In this document: one piece after another, positions 24,446 through 33,754 of the stretch
Layout: every line of letters starts with the position of its first letter
Numbering within the stretch: position 1 is the first letter of the stretch
NCBI RefSeq assembly: GCF_937888285.1
Contig: NZ_CALART010000032.1
Location: 1 to 64,000 of the forward strand
DNA from: an uncultured Aquimonas sp.
GTDB lineage: Bacteria; Pseudomonadota; Gammaproteobacteria; Xanthomonadales; Xanthomonadaceae
Length of the DNA stretch: 64,000 bases
Reading direction: 5' to 3'
Position numbers and translations under genes: made by a program
The notes under the pieces: model-generated
The model's database searches: none
Seen by the model: only the letters and a program-made list of their open reading frames with translations
Told to the model about the DNA's origin: nothing

Positions 24446-25800
24446 GCGCGCGGCTGTGGGTCTGCGTCGCGGCTCTGGCGCTGCTGCTGGCTGTCTCCAC
24501 GCAGGCCGCCGCCGCCCGGCCGCAGTTCGAGGACACGGTCGAGGACTACACCGTGGTCGCGGGCGACACCATCGCCGGCATCACCCGCCGCCTGCTCGGC
24601 GACGAGACCTGGTGGGAAGACAACTGGCGCCTCAACCCGCAGGTGCGCGACCCCGACCTGCTGCGGATCGGCCAACGCCTGCGGATCATCACCCAGCGGC
24701 GGGTCATCGCCGAGCGGGCCGAAGTGGTGCAGGCGGTGAACCGCACCGAGAAGATGCTGCAGCGTCCGCGCTGGCAGCCAGCGTCCAGCGGCGACACGCT
24801 GGACGCCGGCCACGGCCTGCGCACGCTGGAAAGTTCCACCGCCGAACTGCGCTTCAACGCCGAGTCCAGCCTGCGCCTCGACGAGTTCTCGCAGGTGTTC
24901 CTGGCGGCGAAGGACACCAGCCTGCGTGGCGTCGATCGCGGCAGCATCCAGGTGGAGCGTGGCAGCGTCGACCTGGTGTTCGCCCCGCTGGCGCGCTCGC
25001 GCACCGAGATCGAGTTGATCGCCGGACCCTCGACCACGCGGCCCGCGGCGGGAGGCGGGCAGCCGACTGCCGTGCGCACCGGCGCCACCGAAGACGGCGG
25101 CGCGCGCGTCATGGTCTACAGCGGGCGTTCGCAGGTCAGTGCGGCGGGGGCCGAAGTGGCGGTGGAGCAGGGCATGGGGACGCGCGTGCCCGAACAGGGG
25201 CCACCGTTACCGCCCGAGCGCCTGCTGCCCGCACCGCTGCCCACGGCGATGGAGCAGCGCTGGGGCTACAGCAACGGGCGGCTGCGCTGGGCGGAGGTCG
25301 CCGGCGCCGCCGCCTACCGGGTACAGGTCTGTGCGGATCCGGATTGCAGCCGCCTGCTGCAGAGCGCCGAGGTCGCTGGGTCCGAGCTGCATCTGCAGGT
25401 GCGTCCGCTGCCGCAGGGTCTGCATTACTGGCGGGTGCGCGCCCTGAGCGGCAACGGCCTGGAGGGCTATGCCAGCGCGGCGGCGCGGGTGCAGGTCGAC
25501 GATGCCCGGCCCGATCTGCTGCCGCCGATGCTCGCGCTGCAGCCCTTGGCCGGCGCGGTCCTCGGCGAGGACGGCGTCCTGCGCCACGGCGCCGAGGCGC
25601 GCTGGCTGCCGGTGGCGCAGGACGAGGGCAGCGGCGTGGCGCGCATCGAGCTGCGCGCGGACGGCGGCGCGTGGACGACGTGGTCGGGTGAGCCCATCGA
25701 ATTGCGGCAGGTGCGCGGGGGCGAACTCCGCCTGCGCGCGGTCGATCAACTGGAGCAGGTGTCCCCCGAACTGAGGCTGGTGCCGCGCGCCGACGGCTGA
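24442..25800 (+). CDS. Exported LysM and FecR-domain protein
   Basis: This 452-residue protein has a signal peptide (M-S-A-R-L-W-V-C-V-A-A-L-A-L-L-L..., cleavage after about A-A-A-A). A LysM peptidoglycan-binding domain follows (about 33-80: Y-T-V-V-A-G-D-T-I-A-G-I-T, ending I-G-Q-R-L-R-I). A FecR domain spans about 120-210 (T-A-E-L-R-F-N-A-E-S-S-L-R-L-D, G-S-I-Q-V-E-R-G-S-V). A fibronectin-III-like domain follows (W-A-E-V-A-G-A-A-A-Y-R-V-Q-V), then a final Ig-like part with E-G-S-G-V-A. FecR-LysM proteins are usually part of envelope signalling loci; here the partner is a Ser/Thr kinase rather than an anti-sigma factor. LysM could tie the complex to cell-wall status (inference). The GTG start overlaps the previous stop. 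It is the last gene of the operon. Confidence 0.88.
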   Translation: MSARLWVCVAALALLLAVSTQAAAARPQFEDTVEDYTVVAGDTIAGITRRLLGDETWWEDNWRLNPQVRDPDLLRIGQRLRIITQRRVIAERAEVVQAVNRTEKMLQRPRWQPASSGDTLDAGHGLRTLESSTAELRFNAESSLRLDEFSQVFLAAKDTSLRGVDRGSIQVERGSVDLVFAPLARSRTEIELIAGPSTTRPAAGGGQPTAVRTGATEDGGARVMVYSGRSQVSAAGAEVAVEQGMGTRVPEQGPPLPPERLLPAPLPTAMEQRWGYSNGRLRWAEVAGAAAYRVQVCADPDCSRLLQSAEVAGSELHLQVRPLPQGLHYWRVRALSGNGLEGYASAAARVQVDDARPDLLPPMLALQPLAGAVLGEDGVLRHGAEARWLPVAQDEGSGVARIELRADGGAWTTWSGEPIELRQVRGGELRLRAVDQLEQVSPELRLVPRADG

Positions 25801-26139
25801 ACATCGCGGCCCGAGGACTGTGAGCAGGCGGCAGGCCTGCGACCATTCGCCTGCACCCCGCCGGCCTCACATCGGATTTATGGCGAACGGCTCAGGGTAG
25901 TGAAGGAACAGTGCAGCGGCCTGCGATCGATGCTGCATTTGCACCTTGTTCTTGCGCCGTGCGTTCGCTCAGGTTGAGGCGTGAGGTGATGCCTCTGCTG
26001 TGCACTTGCAGCAAGAACCGGGCGGCACATCGATATCCGTGACCTATGCGCGTCATCGCTACAAACGATTTTATCTATGCATCGAGGCGGTTCATCCTCG
26101 ACGGCGTTTCTTGGTCCACATCCAAAGGGAGGATCCATC
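25801..26139. other. Intergenic region upstream of katG
   Basis: This 339-bp region has no convincing gene. It holds the tail of the kinase operon, an OxyR-like operator at 26033-26069, AT-rich sequence at 26070-26082 that could be the -10 region, and a strong ribosome-binding site (AGGGAGGA, 26125-26132) before katG. The stretch 25801-26030 shows nothing else I can name. Confidence 0.6.
26033..26069 (+). promoter_or_regulatory. OxyR-like operator of katG
   Basis: Four tetramers spaced exactly seven bases apart read ATAT-N7-CTAT-N7-ATCG-N7-CGAT. The OxyR consensus is ATAG-N7-CTAT-N7-ATAG-N7-CTAT, so 13 of 16 defined bases and all spacings match. It ends 70 bp before the katG start, a normal place for OxyR activation. 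TATCTA at about 26072-26077 could be the -10. Peroxide induction through OxyR is therefore likely. Confidence 0.7.
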
Positions 26140-28347
<2,208 letters not shown>

Positions 28348-28363
28348 GGCTTTCCGCTGCAGC

Positions 28364-28401
28364 GAGCCCCGTGTCTGCCTCTCCGGGTGGACACGGGGCT
28401 C
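28364..28401 (+). terminator. Terminator hairpin after katG
   Basis: GAGCCCCGTGTC (28364-28375) pairs perfectly over 12 bp with GACACGGGGCTC (28390-28401) around a 14-nt loop and is followed by TTCCGTTT. It begins 17 bp after the katG stop. The stem is strong and the T-tract modest. Confidence 0.75.
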
Positions 28402-28491
28402 TTCCGTTTGCGCGCCCTGCAGAATTCGCGCTTCCAAGGCCTGCGGCTGCCGCTAAGCTGTGCGGCGATTTCCCCTAGGCCAAGCCTCCCC

Positions 28492-29643
28492 ATGCCCTTC
28501 ACCGCACCGCGCCGCACCCTGCGTCGCCGCTTCGCTCCTGCGTTTCTCGTGTCGCTGCCGATACTGCTTGCGGCGCTGCCGGCACTGGCCCAGGAAAACC
28601 CGGGCGTGGATCCGGCCAGCGTTGCCGCCTGCGTGGGCATCGTGTCCGATCCGGTCCGACTGCAGTGCTATGACCGGGCCGCTGGGCGCGACCGCCGCGC
28701 GGTCGCTGAGCAGGAGCGCACAGAGGCGGCGGAAGCCGCCGCCTATGACGCACTCGACGCTCGACTGCGGCCGGGCGGCGTACGCAACCAGGCCGAAGAG
28801 GAGGTGGCCGAGCGGCTTGCTTCGCGCGAGCTGTCGGCGCTGGACCGGCGCTGGGAGCTCAGCCCTGAATCCAAACTGGGCAGCTTCAACCTGCGGGCCT
28901 ACAAGCCGGTCTACCTGCTGCCCTTCGCCTGGAGCAATCGCCCCAACCGCAGCCCGCAGAGCCCCAATCCCGATAACCGGGTTGACGAGCCCTTCGACCT
29001 GCAGCCGACCGAGGCGCGCTTCCAGCTCAGCCTGAAGACCAAGGTGGCGCAGGGCCTGCTGTTCGGCGAGGGCGATCTGTGGTTCGGCTACACCCAGAGC
29101 TCGCGCTGGCAGATCTACAGCAGCGAAACCTCGCGGCCATTCCGCGAGACCGTCTATGAGCCCGAGGCCCTGCTGGTGTTCGGGCCCAAGGCCGAGCTGC
29201 TCGGCTGGGATCTACGCATGGCCAGCGTGGGCATCAACCACCAGTCGAACGGACGCAGCCTGCCGCTGTCGCGCAGCTGGAATCGCGTGGTCGCGGCCTT
29301 CGGCTTCGAGCGCGAGAACTGGCTGTTGACCCTGCGCCCGTGGTGGCGGATCAGCGAGGATGCCGAAACCGACGACAACCCCGACATCAGCGACTACCTC
29401 GGGCGCGGCGACATCAACCTCGTGCATCGTCGCGGCGACCATGAGTTCGCCCTGCTGATGCGGCACACCTTCCGCTCCGGCGACCGCTCGCGCGGCGCCC
29501 TGCAGTTCGACTGGAGCTTCCCGCTCTCGCGCAGCCTGCGCGGGCATGTGCAAGTGTTCGATGGCTATGGCGAAAGCCTGATCGACTACAACGTGCGCAG
29601 CACCCAGGTCGGCCTGGGGATCTCGCTGTTCGAGTGGTTCTGA
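28492..29643 (+). CDS. pldA: Outer-membrane phospholipase A
   Basis: This 383-residue outer-membrane beta-barrel enzyme removes acyl chains from phospholipids that reach the outer leaflet, helping keep the outer membrane asymmetric. A signal peptide ends near A-L-A-Q (about residue 34). The mature N-terminus is extended and charged (about 35-125, coiled-coil-like), longer than in the E. coli enzyme. The catalytic site reads G-I-N-H-Q-S-N-G-R-S with His250 and Ser252, and Asn264 at the same +14 spacing as the known His-Ser-Asn triad of OMPLA. Barrel strands with alternating aromatic residues continue to the terminal L-F-E-W-F, ending in the aromatic residue required for outer-membrane insertion. 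I chose ATG 28492 because it begins the signal peptide. The second repeat array follows directly. Confidence 0.93.
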   Translation: MPFTAPRRTLRRRFAPAFLVSLPILLAALPALAQENPGVDPASVAACVGIVSDPVRLQCYDRAAGRDRRAVAEQERTEAAEAAAYDALDARLRPGGVRNQAEEEVAERLASRELSALDRRWELSPESKLGSFNLRAYKPVYLLPFAWSNRPNRSPQSPNPDNRVDEPFDLQPTEARFQLSLKTKVAQGLLFGEGDLWFGYTQSSRWQIYSSETSRPFRETVYEPEALLVFGPKAELLGWDLRMASVGINHQSNGRSLPLSRSWNRVVAAFGFERENWLLTLRPWWRISEDAETDDNPDISDYLGRGDINLVHRRGDHEFALLMRHTFRSGDRSRGALQFDWSFPLSRSLRGHVQVFDGYGESLIDYNVRSTQVGLGISLFEWF

Positions 29644-29681
29644 GGTCGGGACCTGGGGCGGACCGCGGATATCGAGTCGTA

Positions 29682-30379
29682 GGTACATGCGCTGCGCTTT
29701 GAGTACCCCAGGCGCACAGCGGTCTGCGGCTTGGATGGATGCGAGGCGTCTCTAGAGCAGCGGAGTCGAAGCCCGGGGCGAGGTGCTGGTACATGCGCTG
29801 CGCTTATGTACCCTACGCGCACAGCGGTCTGCGGCTTTGTTGGGTGCAAGGCGTCACTCGAGGCGTAGGGCGGATAAGCGCAGCGCATCCGCCAGCGAGT
29901 GCGGGCGACGCGTTGCGGATAGCGGAGTCGAAGCCTGGGGCGAGGTGCTGGTACATGCGCTGCGCTTATGTACCCTACGCGCACAGCGGTTTGCGGCTTT
30001 GTTGGGTGCATGGCGTCACTCGAGGCGTAGGGCGGATAAGCGCAGCGCATCCGCCAGCGAGTGCGGGCGACGCGTTGCGGATAGCGGAGTCGAAGCCTGG
30101 GGCGAGGTGCTGGTACATGCGCTGCGCATATGTACCCTACGCGCACAGCGGTTTGCGGCTTTGTTGGGTGCAAGGCGTCACTCGAGGCGTAGGGCGGATA
30201 AGCGCAGCGCATCCGCCAGCGAGTGCGGGCGACGCGTTGCGGATAGCGGAGTCGAAGCCTGGGGCGAGGTGCTGGTACATGCGCTGCGCTTATGTACCCC
30301 ACGCGCACAGCGGTCTGCGGCTTTGTTGGGTGCAAGGCGTCTCTTGAGTCGTAGGGCCGATAAGCGCAGCGCATCCGCC
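29682..30379. repeat. Tandem array of paired hairpin repeats, 162-bp period
   Basis: There are four copies with an exact 162-bp period (box B at 29788, 29950, 30112 and 30274), plus a lone degenerate box B at 29682. In each unit, box B on the plus strand (GGTACAT, 11-nt loop, ATGTACC, CTACG) is followed after 46 nt by box A on the minus strand (at 29864, 30026, 30188 and 30350). This is the reverse complement of the layout in the array at 6089. The linker, read in reverse, is clearly related to the linker of that array (shared CGAGTGACGC and CAGACCG blocks), so the two arrays come from one composite element. The remaining spacer is 56 nt here against 67 nt there and is not obviously similar. 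It lies between pldA and the M14 peptidase gene, both on the plus strand. Confidence 0.93.
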
Positions 30380-30517
30380 AGCGAATGCGCGGGACGCGGT
30401 GCCCTGTAGCACTCTGCAACGCGGGGGCGATGGGCGTGCGGCCATGCCGGACGGCAGGTCTGGGCGAGCGGAGCCGTTGCTAGACTTCCGCGCTTCCATC
30501 GCAACGAGTCGAGAGCC

Positions 30518-31438
30518 ATGAGCATGGACCGCTACTACCCCATCGGAACCCCCGGCAAGGCCTGGGGCGCGCCCGAACGCGCGCAGTGGCTGGCGCTGCA
30601 GCGCCGCCTGCGCAGCTACGTCGACGAGGTGGTGCAGGTGATCGACGGCTTGCGCGACCGATTCGACGTGGTCGACTACGGCAGGATCGATTACGCCGGC
30701 GAAGTCTTCGTGCTGCACGCCCTGCGCAGCCGTGGCTGGGACGACAGCCTGCCCACGGTGCTGGTCACCGGCGGCGTGCATGGCTATGAGACCAGCGGCG
30801 TGCATGGCGCCCTGCGCTTCCTGCAGCAGGATGCGCAGCGCTACAGCGGGCGCGTGAACCTGCTGGTCGCCCCGTGCGTCAGCCCCTGGGCCTACGAGCG
30901 CATCCATCGCTGGAATGCCGATGCGATCGATCCGAACCGCAGCTTCCGCGACGACGGCGCGGCCGAGGAGTCTGCTGCACTCATGCGGCTGGTCGCGCCG
31001 CTGGACGGCCGCATCCTCGTGCACATAGACCTGCACGAGACCACCGACAGCGACGAGAGCGAGTTCCGTCCGGCGCTGGCCGCGCGCGATGGCAAGCCTT
31101 TCGAGCCTGGCTTGATCCCCGATGGCTTCTACGTGGTGGGCGACAGCGAGAACCCGCAGCTGGCGTTCCAGAGTGCCGTGATTGATGCGGTGGCAGGCGT
31201 GACCCATATCGCCCCGGCCGATGCCGCAGGCCAGATCATCGGCTCGGACGTGGTGGCGCCGGGCGTGATCCTGTATCCGTTCCGCGCGCTGGGTCTGTGC
31301 GCCGGCATGACCGGGGCGCACTTCACTACCACCACCGAGGTCTATCCAGACAGCCCGCGCGCCACGCCCGAGCAGTGCAACGCGGCGCAGGCGGCCGCGG
31401 TCTGTGCGGCGATTGACTTCGCCCTGGCGCAGGCCTGA
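30518..31438 (+). CDS. M14-family (carboxypeptidase / AstE-AspA-like) zinc hydrolase
   Basis: This 306-residue cytoplasmic protein has no signal peptide. The zinc site of the M14 superfamily is visible: His88 and Glu91 in G-G-V-H-G-Y-E, and His173 in H-I-D-L-H-E. An I-D-P-N-R-S-F block (about 137-143) matches the substrate-binding N-P-N-R motif, and a late T-T-T-T-E-V-Y (about 277-283) supplies the probable catalytic Glu. The length and the H-G-Y-E form fit the succinylglutamate desuccinylase/aspartoacylase-like branch better than classic pancreatic-type carboxypeptidases. It would cleave an amide bond at the end of a small acyl-amino acid or peptide; the substrate is unknown. ATG 30518 and ATG 30524 are both possible. 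It is transcribed alone after the repeat array. Confidence 0.87.
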   Translation: MSMDRYYPIGTPGKAWGAPERAQWLALQRRLRSYVDEVVQVIDGLRDRFDVVDYGRIDYAGEVFVLHALRSRGWDDSLPTVLVTGGVHGYETSGVHGALRFLQQDAQRYSGRVNLLVAPCVSPWAYERIHRWNADAIDPNRSFRDDGAAEESAALMRLVAPLDGRILVHIDLHETTDSDESEFRPALAARDGKPFEPGLIPDGFYVVGDSENPQLAFQSAVIDAVAGVTHIAPADAAGQIIGSDVVAPGVILYPFRALGLCAGMTGAHFTTTTEVYPDSPRATPEQCNAAQAAAVCAAIDFALAQA

Positions 31439-31487
31439 TCGCGGCGGCGCGGCCGCGCCGCAGTCGCGATCAGCGTCGAGCCCGCGT

Positions 31488-33641
31488 TCATCCGTCCCCG
31501 CGGAAGGCCTCGCCGATCGGTGCGAGATTGGGGTTGTCCCCGAGCTGCCTGAGCATCTCGGCCGTGCTCTCGGGGCTCAGGGTCCAGCCGAGCGGCAGCG
31601 CGCGTTCACCGGGGCAGAGGCGGAAATGCCAGAGCTGGCCGCGCAAGGCTGCGATCTGGTCCATCAGCGCCTGGCGCGCGTACTCGCCGCGCGCGTCGCG
31701 GGTCGCGAGGATGGCGACCAGAGGGGCGCGCAGTTCGCCGTTCAGCGGCGCGTTCTGCCCGGGTGGATGGAGCCTCGCGGGGCAGACATCGAGCCCGTTG
31801 CGAGCGAACGCCGGCACCCCGGTATCGTTGCTGATGTGGATCACCCGGATCCGCGCCGCCGCCGCGGTGGCGCCCGCGGCATCCGGCGCTGCGTCCGCCG
31901 GCAGTCGTGCGCCGGCACGGGTGCCGCGCAGACGATCGATCACCGCCTGCAGGGTGGTGGTGCCGCTGTTCTCGAAGTAGCCGCCATCGACCACCTGGCC
32001 GAGGCGCTGCACGTTGCCGTCGGCATCGTCGCCGGCGCGGCGCAGCACGGTGCCGGCCGGGCTGACCAGGGTGAAACGCGCGCTGTTGTGCACGGCGCTG
32101 AAGGTGGGCAGTTCGCGCGGCAGCCACTCAGCACCGTCGATAACTCCGGGAAAGATGTTGGCGAGCTCGCCCCGGTACAGGGTGCTGAAAGGGTGCTGCA
32201 CGATGCGCAGCCCGCTGTTCACGCTGGTGGTGTTGAGCAGCAGGGCGGGCAGCGGACTGCGCGCCTCGTCGCGCGCGAACAGGGTGTCGGCCAAAGGGCC
32301 GGCCAACGAGTGGGCGGGCTGCTGCTCAGTCGCTGCCGGCAGATGCCGCGCGTAGGCGGCCAGCCAGGCGTTCTCCAGGGCCTGGCCGCGATCGCTGAAG
32401 ACACGCAGCGGCAGGAAGCGCTGCACCGCGTCCACGCCAAACATCGATCCCAGCACCGGCGCGAGGAAATCGGCTTCCAGCAGCTGCTGGAGCGCTCGCA
32501 GCGCATCGTCGTCGAGCTGCCCGCGCAAGTCACGATACGCGCCGGCGAACACGGCCAGTCCGAGGCTGCCGCCGGACACGCCGCTGACCGCGAAGGTGCA
32601 GGGCCAGAGTTGCCCCCCGGTCCTGCGGTGCAGCTCGGACAGCACCAGCACGGTCCACATCGCCGCGCGGATGCCGCCGCCCTCGCTGGAGACCAGCCAC
32701 ACTTCGTCGCGGCAGCTGCTGCTGCGTTCCCGCCACCAGCGCTGGCTGAAGGCGCCGAGCGCAGGCCGGTCATCGGCCGCGTAGTGCAGGCCAGGGGGTG
32801 GATCCTGGTCCGACTGCTGGGTCAGCGTCAGCCGCACCGCGTGGTTGTCGTTCAAGCCGATCGCGGTCATCAGCACGGCCCAGGCGGCCATCGCGCTCAG
32901 CAGCGGAAAACGCAGGCGCGCCGCGAGGTAGATCGGCCAGGTGCTGGCCCAGATGCTGAAACTCGCTGCGCCGAGAATCAGCGCCAGCGGGCCGAAACGG
33001 TCGATCGTGCCCGGGAAGTACAGCCCCACCAGCCAGGACCCTGCCAGCGCGGCGAGGCCGGCGTAGTGGAAGCGTCGCGCGATGCCCGGCAGCTCGCGCC
33101 AGTGCGCGAGCAGACCCACCTGCGGCTGCGCGTCGACACGGGCGGCGGCAGCGCCGGGTGCGAGCCGGTGGATGAGGGCGCGGCGGTAGGTGGTGAACAG
33201 CCACAGGCCCAGCGCCTGCAGCGCAAACGCCGCCACCATGACGAGGTTGGCACGCGAGTCGGGCGGCGGCGTGGCCTGCAGATAGGCCAGTGCCAAGGTG
33301 AGCGGCGCGACCGTCGACAGCAGCCGCGGCAGCCGGCGACCCAGCCAGAGCTGGAGCGCGGTTGATGCCTGCCAGTGCGGCCATTGGAAGCTGTAGAGGG
33401 TGCGCGCCGAGTACCAGACCAGCAGGCTGAGGCCGAGACAGAACACCCAGGTCGCGAGCGCCCAGAGGGGCCGTTCAAGACTGATGTCGAACAATTCGCG
33501 GATCTGGGCAACGTACAGCGAGAGCAGCACGCCGGCGAGCACCATGAGCAGCGGCACGCGGATCAGCACCAGCAGGTCGGCGAACTGCAGGATCCACAGC
33601 CACAGCGCGCGCAGCCTGGATTCGGATGAGGTCGGGTGCAT
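31488..33641 (-). CDS. Integral-membrane patatin-like phospholipase
   Basis: This 717-residue protein has an N-terminal membrane part of about six to eight hydrophobic helices (about 20-265), then a patatin-type lipid hydrolase domain (about 310-690). The oxyanion loop is S-E-G-G-G-I-R-A-A (about 319-327). The nucleophile Ser356 lies in S-G-V-S-G-G-S, and the dyad Asp is in V-V-D-G-G-Y-F-E-N-S-G (about 553), followed by a G-T-T-T-L helix. All catalytic features are present, so it should be an active acyl hydrolase facing the cytoplasm or membrane surface (inference). The fusion of patatin to a multi-pass membrane anchor is less common than soluble patatins. It is the last gene of a minus-strand set, 113 bp after the CHAT gene. 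Confidence 0.88.
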   Translation of the reverse strand: MHPTSSESRLRALWLWILQFADLLVLIRVPLLMVLAGVLLSLYVAQIRELFDISLERPLWALATWVFCLGLSLLVWYSARTLYSFQWPHWQASTALQLWLGRRLPRLLSTVAPLTLALAYLQATPPPDSRANLVMVAAFALQALGLWLFTTYRRALIHRLAPGAAAARVDAQPQVGLLAHWRELPGIARRFHYAGLAALAGSWLVGLYFPGTIDRFGPLALILGAASFSIWASTWPIYLAARLRFPLLSAMAAWAVLMTAIGLNDNHAVRLTLTQQSDQDPPPGLHYAADDRPALGAFSQRWWRERSSSCRDEVWLVSSEGGGIRAAMWTVLVLSELHRRTGGQLWPCTFAVSGVSGGSLGLAVFAGAYRDLRGQLDDDALRALQQLLEADFLAPVLGSMFGVDAVQRFLPLRVFSDRGQALENAWLAAYARHLPAATEQQPAHSLAGPLADTLFARDEARSPLPALLLNTTSVNSGLRIVQHPFSTLYRGELANIFPGVIDGAEWLPRELPTFSAVHNSARFTLVSPAGTVLRRAGDDADGNVQRLGQVVDGGYFENSGTTTLQAVIDRLRGTRAGARLPADAAPDAAGATAAAARIRVIHISNDTGVPAFARNGLDVCPARLHPPGQNAPLNGELRAPLVAILATRDARGEYARQALMDQIAALRGQLWHFRLCPGERALPLGWTLSPESTAEMLRQLGDNPNLAPIGEAFRGDG

Positions 33642-33754
33642 GGACAGTCCTCGCGTGTGGGTGCGTTCGGGCTCGGCGTCAGGCGGCGTGGGCGCCGCTG
33701 CAGAATGGCGCGGGCTGCCCCTCGATGCAGCCTGTCAGGACTGGCAGGTGCGGG

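Noticed and set aside
29682..30379. CRISPR array
   Set aside because: The repeats are 162-bp units with near-identical spacers and internal hairpins, not 25-40-bp repeats with unique spacers, and no cas gene is nearby.
29586..30419. Repetitive open frames through the second hairpin array (three frames, both strands)
   Set aside because: Same cause: 162 bp is 54 codons. No ribosome-binding site, signal or domain, and the frames are translated repeat DNA.
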